Source: an uncultured Caulobacter sp.
GTDB lineage: Bacteria > Pseudomonadota > Alphaproteobacteria > Caulobacterales > Caulobacteraceae
NCBI GenBank assembly: GCA_937925635.1
Contig: CALALX010000123.1
Span: 1 to 34,747, forward strand
Direction of reading: 5' to 3'
Length of the DNA stretch: 34,747 bases
Under the pieces are notes generated by a model. That model ran no database searches and was not told where the DNA came from. It worked only from the letters and a program-made list of their open reading frames with translations. Below are positions 16,181-24,256 of the stretch, in pieces. A program made the position numbers and the translations under genes. Each line of letters opens with the position of its first letter. The stretch's first letter is position 1.

Positions 16181-19100
16181 TCGCCGCCCTCATCCGCTGG
16201 TCGGTCGCCAATCGCTTCTTCGTCGTTCTGGCGGCTCTGGCGGTGATCGGAACCGGCGTCTGGGCGGTTCGCACCACCGCCGTCGACGCCCTGCCCGATC
16301 TCTCCGATGTGCAGGTGGTCATTCGCACCAGCTATCCCGGCCAGGCCCCACAGATCGTCGAGAACCAGGTCACCTATCCGCTGGCCACCACCATGCTGTC
16401 GGTGCCGGGCGCGAGGGTCGTGCGCGGCTATTCCTTCTTCGGCGACAGCTTCGTCTATGTGCTGTTCAAGGACGGGACGGACCTCTACTGGGCGCGGTCC
16501 CGGGTTCTGGAATACCTCAACCAGGTTCAGGGCCGACTGCCGGACACGGCCCGCCCCGCCCTTGGCCCGGACGCCACCGGCGTGGGCTGGGTCTACGAGT
16601 ACGCCCTGGTCGACCGCACCGGTCGTCATGACCTCTCGCAGCTGCGCAGTCTGCAGGACTGGTTCCTGCGCTACGAGTTGAAGAGCCTGCCGGGCGTAGC
16701 CGAGGTGGCCAGCATCGGCGGCATGGTCAAGCAGTACCAGGTCGTCCTCGATCCGGTGAAACTGGCGGCCTATGGCGTCACCCACCAACAGGTCATCGAG
16801 GCCATAAACCGCGCCAACGGCGAGACCGGCGGCTCGGTGCTGGAGCTGGCCGAGGCCGAATACATGGTCCGGGCCAGCGGCTATCTGACGACGCTCGACG
16901 ACTTCCGGGCCGTGCCGCTGCGCTCCGCCGGCGGGACACCGGTTCTGCTCGGCGACGTCGCGACGATCCAGGTCGGGCCGGAGATGCGGCGCGGCATCGC
17001 CGAACTGGACGGCCAGGGCGAGGCCGCCGGCGGGGTCATCATCCTGCGTTCCGGCGAAAACGCCCGCGCCACCATCAAGGCGGTGCAGGCCAGGCTCGAC
17101 GAGCTGAAACGCAGCCTGCCGCCGGGCGTGGAGGTGGTCACCACCTACGACCGCTCGCAACTCATCGACCGCGCCATCGAGAACCTGACCGGCAAGCTCG
17201 GCGAGGAGTTCATCATCGTCGCCCTCGTCTGCGGACTGTTCCTCTGGCACGTCCGCTCGGCGCTGGTGGCCATCCTGACCCTGCCGCTGGGCGTGCTGAT
17301 CGCCTTCATCATCATGCGGCTGCAGGGGGTGAACGCCGACATCATGTCGCTGGGCGGCATCGCCATCGCCATCGGGGCCATGGTCGATGCGGCAGTGGTG
17401 ATGATCGAGAACGCCCACAAAAAGATCGAACGCTGGGAGCACGATCATCCCGGCAAAAGGCTCGAAGGCGACGAACGCTGGCGGGTGATCACCGACGCCG
17501 CCGTCGAGGTCGGGCCGGCGCTGTTTTTCAGCCTGGTGATCATCACCCTCTCCTTCGTGCCGGTGTTCACCCTGCAGGCCCAGGAGGGGCGGCTGTTCTC
17601 GCCCCTCGCCTTCACCAAGACCTACGCCATGGCCGGGGCGGCTCTGCTGTCGGTGACCCTGGTGCCGGTGCTGATGGGCTGGCTGATCCGCGGGCGCATC
17701 CCTGCCGAACAGGACAATTTCATCAACCGCTGGCTCACCGCGGTCTACCGGCCCGCGCTCGGCTGGGTGCTGGACCGGCCCCGGACCGCCCTGGTCATCG
17801 CCGCCCTGGTTTTCGCCACGACCGCCTGGCCGCTGTCCCAACTCGGCGGCGAGTTCATACCGCTGATGGATGAGGGCGACCTGCTCTACATGCCATCCGC
17901 CCTACCCGGCCTGTCGGCCGCCAAGGCTTCGCAGTTGCTGCAACAGACCGACCGGATGATCCGCACGGTGCCGGAGGTGAAGAGCGTGTTCGGCAAGGCC
18001 GGGCGCGCCGAAAGCGCCACCGATCCCGCGCCCTTGGAGATGTTCGAGACCACCATCCAGTTCAAGCCCCGCGACCAGTGGCGGCCCGGCATGACCCCCG
18101 AGCGGCTGGTCGAGGCGCTGGACCGCGCCGTCCAGGTTCCCGGCCTGGCAAACGTCTGGGTGCCGCCGATCCGCAACCGCATCGACATGCTGGCCACCGG
18201 CATCAAGAGTCCGATCGGCGTGAAGGTGTCCGGCGCCGATCTGACCGAACTGGACCGCATCGCCCACGACGTGGAAGCGGTGGCCAGGCGTACGCCCGGC
18301 GTCAGCTCGGCGCTCGCCGAGCGCCTTGCGGGTGGGCGTTACGTGGACATCGACATCGACCGCGCCGCCGCCGCGAGGTTTGGTCTCAACATCGCCGATG
18401 TGCAGGAAATCGTCGCCGGCGCGATCGGCGGCGAGACCATCGGCCAGACGGTCGAGGGCCTGGCGCGTTACCCGATCAGCGTCCGCTATCCGCGAGAGAT
18501 CAGGGACAGCCTGGAGGGCCTGCGCGCCCTGCCGATCCTGACGCCGTCCGGCCAGCAGATCACGCTGGGAACCGTGGCGGCGGTCACGGTCGCCGACGGC
18601 CCGCCGATGCTGAAGACCGAGAACGGGCGGCCCTCGACCTGGGTCTATGTAGACGTGCGGGGGCGCGATCTGGCGTCCGTAGTCAAGGACCTGCGCACGG
18701 CCGTGGCCAAGGATGTCCGGCTCTCGCCCGGCGTTTCCATCGCCTACTCCGGTCAGTTCGAGTTCCTGGAGCGGGCCATGGCGCGATTGAAGCTGGTCGT
18801 GCCGGCCACGCTGCTGATCATCTTCGTCCTGCTTTATGTGATCTTCCGGCGGTTCGACGAGGCGGCGTTGATCATGGGCACGCTGCCGTTCGCCCTCACC
18901 GGGGGCATCTGGACCCTCTATCTGCTCGGCTACAACCAGTCGGTCGCAACCGGCGTCGGGTTCATCGCGTTGTCAGGTGTCGCCGCCGAGTTCGGGGTGG
19001 TGATGCTGATCTACCTCAAGCACGCCCTGGCCGAACGTGGCGACCACCCGGACATCGCTCAGGTCGAGGCCGCCGTGAGGGAAGGCGCGCTGCTGCGCGT

Positions 19101-19326
19101 AAGACCAAAGGCCATGACCGTCGCGGTGATCCTCGCGGGCTTGCTACCCATCCTGCTCGGCCATGGGGCCGGGTCGGAGGTGATGAGCCGCATCGCCGCC
19201 CCGATGATCGGCGGCATGCTGACCGCGCCGCTGCTGTCGATGCTCATCGTTCCCGCCGCCTGGCTGCTGCTGCGGCGGCGTCGCGCCCGTTCCGTTCAAC
19301 CGCTTCAACAAGGAGACACACCATGA
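16177..19326 (+). CDS. cusA: CusA-type Cu(I)/Ag(I) RND efflux pump
   Basis: A 1049-residue inner-membrane RND pump. The TM4 motif is GAMVDAAVVMIEN with Asp404 and Glu411, equal to Asp405/Glu412 of E. coli CusA, and the extra Asp of CzcA is absent. The three Met of the periplasmic Cu site are all recognisable: DLLYMPSALPG, PLEMFETT and IDMLATGIKSP. The substrate is thus Cu(I)/Ag(I). It starts with GTG, overlapping the cusB stop (GTGA), and its own stop overlaps cusF (ATGA), so the four genes are translationally coupled. Close to the 3' end (19077-19103) the coding sequence contains a candidate promoter element that uses the rare codons GTA and AGA. Confidence 0.95.
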   Translation: MIAALIRWSVANRFFVVLAALAVIGTGVWAVRTTAVDALPDLSDVQVVIRTSYPGQAPQIVENQVTYPLATTMLSVPGARVVRGYSFFGDSFVYVLFKDGTDLYWARSRVLEYLNQVQGRLPDTARPALGPDATGVGWVYEYALVDRTGRHDLSQLRSLQDWFLRYELKSLPGVAEVASIGGMVKQYQVVLDPVKLAAYGVTHQQVIEAINRANGETGGSVLELAEAEYMVRASGYLTTLDDFRAVPLRSAGGTPVLLGDVATIQVGPEMRRGIAELDGQGEAAGGVIILRSGENARATIKAVQARLDELKRSLPPGVEVVTTYDRSQLIDRAIENLTGKLGEEFIIVALVCGLFLWHVRSALVAILTLPLGVLIAFIIMRLQGVNADIMSLGGIAIAIGAMVDAAVVMIENAHKKIERWEHDHPGKRLEGDERWRVITDAAVEVGPALFFSLVIITLSFVPVFTLQAQEGRLFSPLAFTKTYAMAGAALLSVTLVPVLMGWLIRGRIPAEQDNFINRWLTAVYRPALGWVLDRPRTALVIAALVFATTAWPLSQLGGEFIPLMDEGDLLYMPSALPGLSAAKASQLLQQTDRMIRTVPEVKSVFGKAGRAESATDPAPLEMFETTIQFKPRDQWRPGMTPERLVEALDRAVQVPGLANVWVPPIRNRIDMLATGIKSPIGVKVSGADLTELDRIAHDVEAVARRTPGVSSALAERLAGGRYVDIDIDRAAAARFGLNIADVQEIVAGAIGGETIGQTVEGLARYPISVRYPREIRDSLEGLRALPILTPSGQQITLGTVAAVTVADGPPMLKTENGRPSTWVYVDVRGRDLASVVKDLRTAVAKDVRLSPGVSIAYSGQFEFLERAMARLKLVVPATLLIIFVLLYVIFRRFDEAALIMGTLPFALTGGIWTLYLLGYNQSVATGVGFIALSGVAAEFGVVMLIYLKHALAERGDHPDIAQVEAAVREGALLRVRPKAMTVAVILAGLLPILLGHGAGSEVMSRIAAPMIGGMLTAPLLSMLIVPAAWLLLRRRRARSVQPLQQGDTP
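19077..19103 (+). promoter_or_regulatory. candidate ECF-type promoter inside cusA, ahead of cusF
   Basis: GAGGG at 19077, 16 nt, then CGTAAG at 19098. This is the same element as upstream of the sensor-sigma operon at 27395. It lies within coding sequence in the conserved segment LRVRPKAMT, about 220 nt before cusF. The Val and Arg codons here are GTA and AGA, both rare in this GC-rich gene, which hints that the DNA signal is selected. Chance remains possible. Confidence 0.4.
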
Positions 19327-19709
19327 AGCGCCTCACCCTGATCCTGACCGTCGCCGCTATGGGAACAGTCCTCGCGGGCTGTGGCGAGAAGACGCCCGCG
19401 CCAGCGGTCAATGCCGAACAGGCGGCCCCGACGGCGGCCCCAGGCGCTGACGGCATGGCCCCCGGCATGGACATGGCCGGCGCGATGATGGCCAAGGGAA
19501 CCGGCACGGTCACGGCCATCGACAAGACCGCCGGCACGATCACCCTCGACCACGGCCCGATCGCCGAAATCAAATGGCCCGCCATGGAGATGGAGTTCAA
19601 GGCGACCCCGGCCAGCCTGCTCGACGCCGTGAAGGTCGGCGACAAGGTCTCGTTCGAACTGAAGATGGCCGGCGGAACGGGTGAGGTGACGGCTATCCAG
19701 GCGCAGTAG
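19323..19709 (+). CDS. cusF: CusF-type periplasmic copper-binding lipoprotein
   Basis: A 128-residue protein with a lipoprotein signal (VAAMGTVLAGC, Cys about residue 20), a Met-rich linker (GMAPGMDMAGAMM) and a CusF domain. The Cu(I)/Ag(I) site is fully present: DHGPIAEIKWPAMEMEF carries the His, the capping Trp and the two Met in the usual spacing. CusF delivers Cu(I) to CusB. The start overlaps the cusA stop by 4 nt. The lipid anchor is unusual compared with soluble E. coli CusF and would tether the chaperone to a membrane. A second, soluble paralogue lies at 21352. Confidence 0.92.
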   Translation: MKRLTLILTVAAMGTVLAGCGEKTPAPAVNAEQAAPTAAPGADGMAPGMDMAGAMMAKGTGTVTAIDKTAGTITLDHGPIAEIKWPAMEMEFKATPASLLDAVKVGDKVSFELKMAGGTGEVTAIQAQ

Positions 19710-19775
19710 CCCCAGCTAGGCATGCCGGGGGCCCTCGCGTGGTCAATCTAAACTCAACCCCTTGCCGAGGACCGA

Positions 19776-20858
19776 ATGAACCTGAAGTCCTACATGGCGT
19801 GGCCGGGCGCCCCACTCGCCCTCGCATCAGCGGCGTTGTTCGGGGCCAGCACGCCGCTGGCCAAGGCGCTGCTAGGCGACGGCGTTAGCCCGTGGCTGCT
19901 GGCGGGCCTGCTGTATCTGGGCTCTGGCCTTGGACTGGCGATCATTCACTTCGGCCGTGGACTCATCGGTCGATCGACCGGCGAGGCTCAGCTTGGCCGC
20001 AAGGATGTGGGCTGGATGGCGCTGGTGGTGCTGTCAGGCGGCGTCGCCGGTCCCCTTCTGCTGATGATCGGCCTGACCACCACGGCAGCCTCGACCGCCG
20101 CTCTGCTGCTCAATCTCGAAGGGCTGGCGACCATGGCCATCGCCTGGCTGGCCTTCCGCGAGAACGTGGATCGACGGCTGCTGCTCGGCGCGTTGGCGAT
20201 CCTCGGCGGTGCTGTGCTGCTGTCGTGGCAGCCGGGTCAGAGGTTCGGCGGCGGCGGCACCGGCTCGCTCGCCATTGCCGGAGCCTGTCTGGCCTGGGGC
20301 ATCGACAACAATCTGACCCGCAAGGTCAGCGGCTCGGATCCTGTGCAGATCGCCATGATCAAGGGTTTGGTCGCTGGAGCCGTGAACCTGACCCTCGCAC
20401 TGTCGTTGGGGGCGAAGCTGCCATCCATAGGGCTTACGGCGGCGGCAGGCGTGGTCGGCTTCCTCGGTTACGGGGTCAGTCTGGTGCTGTTCGTCCTGGG
20501 GCTTCGCTTCCTCGGCACGGCCCGGACGGGGGCATATTTCTCGACAGCGCCGTTCATCGGCGCGTTGCTGGCTATCGCCATGTTCGGCGAGGCCCTGACC
20601 GTTCCTCTGGCGCTGGCGGCGGCGTTGATGGCGGTGGGCCTGTATCTGCACCTCGTCGAGCGTCACGACCACGATCATGTCCACGAGCCGCTGGAGCATG
20701 AGCACGCCCATGTCCATGACGATCACCATCAACACCAGCATCATCCAGATGATCCGGTCGGAGAACCGCATACGCACAGGCACGCACATTCCCGCCTGAT
20801 CCACAGCCATCCGCACTTTCCCGATCTGCATCACAGACACGGCCACGTCGCTCACTGA
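19776..20858 (+). CDS. DMT/EamA-family transporter with His-rich C-terminal tail
   Basis: A 360-residue protein with ten predicted helices in two EamA repeats (first about residues 10-150, second about 165-292). Typical signs are ALFGASTPLAKALL at the start, LLNLEGLATMAIAWLAF at the end of the first half, and FSTAPFIGALLAI in the second. The last 65 or so residues are a cytoplasmic or periplasmic tail crowded with His (HDHDHVHEP, HHQHQHHPDD, HTHRHAHSR). DMT carriers move small metabolites; the tail points to metal sensing or transport here, which is inference. GAGGA precedes the ATG. It follows cusF by 66 nt on the same strand. Confidence 0.85.
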   Translation: MNLKSYMAWPGAPLALASAALFGASTPLAKALLGDGVSPWLLAGLLYLGSGLGLAIIHFGRGLIGRSTGEAQLGRKDVGWMALVVLSGGVAGPLLLMIGLTTTAASTAALLLNLEGLATMAIAWLAFRENVDRRLLLGALAILGGAVLLSWQPGQRFGGGGTGSLAIAGACLAWGIDNNLTRKVSGSDPVQIAMIKGLVAGAVNLTLALSLGAKLPSIGLTAAAGVVGFLGYGVSLVLFVLGLRFLGTARTGAYFSTAPFIGALLAIAMFGEALTVPLALAAALMAVGLYLHLVERHDHDHVHEPLEHEHAHVHDDHHQHQHHPDDPVGEPHTHRHAHSRLIHSHPHFPDLHHRHGHVAH

Positions 20859-20888
20859 CCGCACTTGGCGGGTCGAGCAGAGGTTAGA

Positions 20889-21170
20889 TCATCGCCGCCC
20901 TTCAAGCAGGGTCGAGGGAGCGAGGGCGTCGGCGCTCGCGAAGATCGACGGCTTGGGCGCGGCGATGGCCGACGCGGCGGTCAGGCCGCCGACGCTGGTT
21001 CCCAAGAGGAGCGCTACGCCGACCGCCGCCATGCGGGTTGGTGCGAGACCTGTCCTGGCCGCCCGGTCATGCGCAATGCGCTGCCGCACATTATATTCGA
21101 CAGCGCTCAGCTCGCGATCCAGATCCTGGTCGCGGAGCTGCGTCAGCAAGCTGTCCAATCGGTCGTTCAT
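20889..21170 (-). CDS. small one-helix protein, candidate CnrY-like anti-sigma factor
   Basis: A 93-residue protein with a charged helical N-terminus (MNDRLDSLLTQLRDQDLDRE), one membrane helix (about residues 46-66, AAVGVALLLGTSVGGLTAA) and a short outer tail ending LAPSTLLEGRR. This layout matches CnrY/NccY anti-sigma factors: an N-terminal sigma-binding part, one helix and a tail ending in a similar hydrophobic patch. Sequence identity to CnrY is not clear by eye. A GTG 18 nt upstream (21188) is an alternative start. It is divergent from cusF2, with a candidate ECF promoter in front (21203-21229), and the CnrX-sigma operon lacks an anti-sigma gene of its own. The role is therefore a reasoned guess. 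Confidence 0.55.
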   Translation of the reverse strand: MNDRLDSLLTQLRDQDLDRELSAVEYNVRQRIAHDRAARTGLAPTRMAAVGVALLLGTSVGGLTAASAIAAPKPSIFASADALAPSTLLEGRR

Positions 21171-21202
21171 GTCCGGCGTCCAGAGCACTGCGCTCCCTCA
21201 AT

Positions 21203-21229
21203 TATACGCGCCAGCTTTTCAAATCCCCC
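21203..21229 (-). promoter_or_regulatory. candidate ECF-type promoter for the CnrY-like gene
   Basis: On the minus strand: GGGGG (21229-21225), 16 nt, CGTATA (21208-21203), about 33 nt before the ATG at 21170. The 10-mer containing its -10 (TATACGCGCC on the plus strand, 21203-21212) is repeated in inverted form at 21291-21300, at the -10 of the divergent promoter. Confidence 0.5.
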
Positions 21230-21273
21230 AGATGATTCAGGGGTTTTTCTTCCTCCCTCATCACCCAGGCGAT

Positions 21274-21300
21274 GAGGGCTGCCCGGGCCGGGCGCGTATA
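21274..21300 (+). promoter_or_regulatory. candidate ECF-type promoter for cusF2-DUF2231-copA-copB
   Basis: GAGGG (21274-21278), 16 nt, CGTATA (21295-21300), 51 nt before the cusF2 ATG. The -35 lies in the right arm of a perfect 8-bp inverted repeat, CCCTCATC / GATGAGGG (21255-21278), which could be an additional operator or a hairpin. Confidence 0.5.
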
Positions 21301-21351
21301 CCCACCTGAAGCGCCAAGGCGCACCGAACCGAGAGACCTGAGGAGTTTGTG

Positions 21352-21681
21352 ATGAAGTCCAGTCTGATGATCGCGGCGCTGACCGCAGCCCTTTCGACCG
21401 CCGGGATGACCGTTCCCGCTCTGGCCCACAACGGCGAAGACCATGGCGCCGCGCCCCAGGCCGCGTCCGGCGAAGGCGTGATCAAGGCGGTGGACGTCAA
21501 GGCCGGCACGGTGGTGATCGCGCACGGACCTATCGCCGCGCTGAAATGGCCCGCCATGACGATGAAGTTCAAGGTCGAGTCCGCCGCTGTTCTGAAGGGC
21601 GTCACGGTCGGCAAGAAGGTCCACTTCGTTCTGAAAAACGAACACGGCAAGCCGGTCGTCTCCGAAATCCATGTGATGTGA
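21352..21681 (+). CDS. second CusF-type periplasmic copper-binding protein
   Basis: A 109-residue secreted protein. The signal peptide ends VPALAH and a short His-bearing linker (NGEDHG) follows. The CusF domain carries AHGPIAALKWPAMTMKF, with the His, Trp and two Met of the Cu(I)/Ag(I) site. The ATG at 21352 is preferred to the GTG at 21349 because AGGAG at 21341-21345 is then 6 nt away. Unlike the CusF at 19323 it has no lipobox. As first gene before DUF2231 and copAB it may supply copper to the CopA oxidase or buffer periplasmic Cu(I). Confidence 0.88.
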   Translation: MKSSLMIAALTAALSTAGMTVPALAHNGEDHGAAPQAASGEGVIKAVDVKAGTVVIAHGPIAALKWPAMTMKFKVESAAVLKGVTVGKKVHFVLKNEHGKPVVSEIHVM

Positions 21682-21751
21682 GGCAAGGCGCGTGGGTGGT
21701 CCTGACGGCTCCCTCCGCCACCACCACCGAAGAGACAACGGGGCGAATGCC

Positions 21752-22438
21752 ATGACGAACACGACTGTGAGGCCTTGGCTGGCCGGCCTGCTGGGACTGG
21801 TGCTAGCGGCGGGCATCGCCGTCTCGACCCTCAGCGCCCACGAGGGCGAGGAACATCCCGCGCCGGTAGCGGCCGCAACGACGGGGCCAGCCGCAGGGCC
21901 AGTATCGCCCGAGGATATGCCTGTCACCGACATGGCCTGGCCGTCAGGTGACGGTGACGGCGGCATGATGTCCGGCATGGATATGACGAGGCCCAAGACC
22001 TTTGAGGGTCGGTTGATGGCCTGGCTTGGCATGTGGCACCCCGCGATCGTTCACTTTCCGATAGCGCTGCTCGTAACGGTGGCCTTCCTTGAGTGTTTGG
22101 CTGTGGTCCGGCGTCGTCCGATCCACACCGCGAGCAACAAGACCCTGCTCGCCGTGGCCGTCGCGGGCGCATTTGTCGCCGCGCCATTGGGATGGCTGAA
22201 CGCGGGATTGCCGACACCTGAAGACGGTCTCGTCCTGACGATCCACCGTTGGCTAGGCACCGCGATGCCATTTCTGATGTTGGCGCTGTGGTTCCTCAAA
22301 AGGCCAGCTGACCAGGCGGCTATGCGTCTGAGTTCGCGCGGCTATGAGGCGCTGCTCGCCGTCGCCGTGGTGCTGATCCTGGTGCAGGCCTATTTCGGGG
22401 CGGTGGTCACTCACGGCGCCGCGCATATGAAGTTCTGA
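21752..22438 (+). CDS. DUF2231 family membrane protein
   Basis: A 228-residue protein. A hydrophobic N-terminus (LAGLLGLVLAAGIAVSTLSA) is followed by a His/Met-bearing periplasmic stretch (HEGEEHPAP; GGMMSGMDMT) and then four membrane helices starting with WHPAIVHFPIALLVTVAF, the signature of DUF2231. Family function is not established; DUF2231 proteins often occur with copper or cytochrome genes, and their conserved membrane His could hold haem or metal. The frame is open further upstream, but the ATG at 21752 begins the signal segment. It lies between cusF2 and copA. Confidence 0.82.
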   Translation: MTNTTVRPWLAGLLGLVLAAGIAVSTLSAHEGEEHPAPVAAATTGPAAGPVSPEDMPVTDMAWPSGDGDGGMMSGMDMTRPKTFEGRLMAWLGMWHPAIVHFPIALLVTVAFLECLAVVRRRPIHTASNKTLLAVAVAGAFVAAPLGWLNAGLPTPEDGLVLTIHRWLGTAMPFLMLALWFLKRPADQAAMRLSSRGYEALLAVAVVLILVQAYFGAVVTHGAAHMKF

Positions 22439-22537
22439 CGTTCCCCTATTGCGCTGGATTGTCCTCGGGGGCGTGGGGCGATCCGAAAAACTGACAGGAA
22501 GCCGTCGCTTCGCCGGCTCCGTCCAACCGAGGTTTTG

Positions 22538-24256
22538 ATGCCCACAATCGCCCGTCGCATGCTCTTGAAGAACGCCGGCCTATTGGGAGCCGGGCTGGCG
22601 ATGACCAGCCTCTTCCCCGCCTGGGCGCGAAGTAATTCCCCCGGCCTGGTCAGAGACCTTCCCACCGTTTCCGGCGGAGATATCAAGTTGCGCATCGGCC
22701 ATACGGCCTGGCCGGTCGATGGCCGCAAGGGTCATGCGGTGACCATCAACGGCACCGTGCCGGGGCCGCTGATCCGGCTGAAGGAAGGCCAGATCGCCCG
22801 CATCGCGGTGACCAATGACCTGGACGAGGACACTTCGATCCACTGGCACGGCCTCATCCTGCCCTTCCAGATGGACGGCGTTCCCGGCGTCAGCTTCCCG
22901 GGCATCAAGCCCGGCGAGACCTTCGTCTATGAGTTCCCGGTCCAGCAGGCGGGGACCTACTGGTATCACAGCCACTCCGGCCTTCAGGAGCAGGAGGGGC
23001 ACTATGGTCCCATCGTGATCGAACCCAAAGATGCCGATCCGGTCGCCTATGACCGCGAGTATGTGGTGGTGCTTTCCGACTTCGCCTTCATGCATCCACA
23101 CGAGATTTTCCGGAAGCTGAAGCAACAGGCCGGGGTCTTCAATTTCCAGAAAGAGACCGTCGCCGACCTGCTCGCCGGCCAGGACCAGAACCTCAAGGAT
23201 CGGGTCGAGTGGGCGAAGATGCGGATGGACCCGACCGACGTCTCCGATGTCACCGGGTCGGTCTACACCTTCCTGATCAACGGCCACGGCCCCGACGACA
23301 ACTGGACGGCGTTGTTCAATCCGGGCGAGCGGGTGCGGCTGCGGTTCATCAATGCCGCCGCCATGACCATCTTCAACGTCCGCATCCCCGGCCTTTTGAT
23401 GACGGTCGTCCAGTCGGACGGGCAGAACGTCAAACCGGTCGATGTCGAGGAGTTCCAGATATCGATCGCCGAGACCTTCGACGTCATCGTCCAGCCGACG
23501 CAGGACAGGGCCTTCACCCTTGTCGCTGAGGCGGTTGATCGTTCGGGCATGGGCCGCGCTACCCTCGCGCCCCGTTCGGGAATGGTCGCGGCCGTCCCGC
23601 CCCTGCGAGGGCGTCCGCTGGCCACCATGAAGGACATGGGAATGGATATGTCCGGCATGGATATGGGCGGTGAGGGCGGCATGGCGATGGACATGGATAT
23701 GTCCATGCGCAACGGCGAAAATGCCCCGCAGGTGGCCATGGGGCCGGGTGTCCAGACCATCTCGCCCATGCCCGTGGACCGCACTGGCGAGCCTGGCCAA
23801 GGCCTGGAATATGTCGGTCACAAGGTGCTGCTCTACACCGACCTGGAGGCGCTCGATCCCAACCCGGACACGCGGACCCCGTCACGCGCGCTGGAGCTGC
23901 ACCTGACCGGCAACATGGAGCGGTTCATGTGGTCGTTCGACGGGGAGACCTACAGCGAGGTGACCAAACCCATCCCCTTCCGGCTGAACGAGCGGGTGCG
24001 GGTGACGCTGGTCAATGACTCGATGATGGCCCACCCGATGCACATCCACGGCCACTTCTTCGAGCTGCTGGTCGGGCCGAAGGGCAGGCGTCCACGCAAG
24101 CACACCGTGACGGTTGCGCCGGGCGGCAAAGTGACCTTCGACCTAACCGCCGACGCCCCCGGCGACTGGGCCTTCCACTGCCACATGCTCTACCACATGC
24201 ACGCGGGCATGTTCCGGGTGGTCAGCATCCGCCCGATGTCGGGAGACGGCGCATGA
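22538..24256 (+). CDS. copA: CopA-type periplasmic multicopper oxidase
   Basis: A 572-residue cupredoxin oxidase that converts toxic Cu(I) to Cu(II) in the periplasm. A twin-arginine signal (ARRMLLKNAG, residues 5-14) directs folded export. Copper ligands are complete: HWHG (102-105), HSHS (144-147), HPMHIHG and HCHMLYHMHAGM near the C-terminus, giving the type 1 site (including its Met) and the trinuclear centre. A Met-rich loop around 365-395 (MGMDMSGMDMGG, MAMDMDMSM) is typical of CopA/PcoA and binds Cu(I). The ATG at 22538 is preferred to the TTG at 22535. The stop overlaps copB as ATGA. It must not be confused with the ATPase at 28807, which is also named copA in many genomes. Confidence 0.95.
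   Translation: MPTIARRMLLKNAGLLGAGLAMTSLFPAWARSNSPGLVRDLPTVSGGDIKLRIGHTAWPVDGRKGHAVTINGTVPGPLIRLKEGQIARIAVTNDLDEDTSIHWHGLILPFQMDGVPGVSFPGIKPGETFVYEFPVQQAGTYWYHSHSGLQEQEGHYGPIVIEPKDADPVAYDREYVVVLSDFAFMHPHEIFRKLKQQAGVFNFQKETVADLLAGQDQNLKDRVEWAKMRMDPTDVSDVTGSVYTFLINGHGPDDNWTALFNPGERVRLRFINAAAMTIFNVRIPGLLMTVVQSDGQNVKPVDVEEFQISIAETFDVIVQPTQDRAFTLVAEAVDRSGMGRATLAPRSGMVAAVPPLRGRPLATMKDMGMDMSGMDMGGEGGMAMDMDMSMRNGENAPQVAMGPGVQTISPMPVDRTGEPGQGLEYVGHKVLLYTDLEALDPNPDTRTPSRALELHLTGNMERFMWSFDGETYSEVTKPIPFRLNERVRVTLVNDSMMAHPMHIHGHFFELLVGPKGRRPRKHTVTVAPGGKVTFDLTADAPGDWAFHCHMLYHMHAGMFRVVSIRPMSGDGA

Noticed and set aside
16111..17841. Long minus-strand open frame opposite cusA
   Set aside because: Same composition bias and no family signs; cusA on the other strand is complete.
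18078..19322. In-frame upstream extension of cusF within cusA
   Set aside because: It would replace the cusF signal peptide by Arg/Gly-rich sequence read out of frame from cusA; the ATGA overlap at 19323 gives a proper start.
19710..19733. GCCCC...GGGGGC hairpin after cusF
   Set aside because: Imperfect stem and no T-run; too weak to call a terminator.
21225..21248. CCCC...GGGG followed by five T, a possible terminator
   Set aside because: Only four pairs with a 10-nt loop, and the C-run is better explained as the -35 of a minus-strand promoter.
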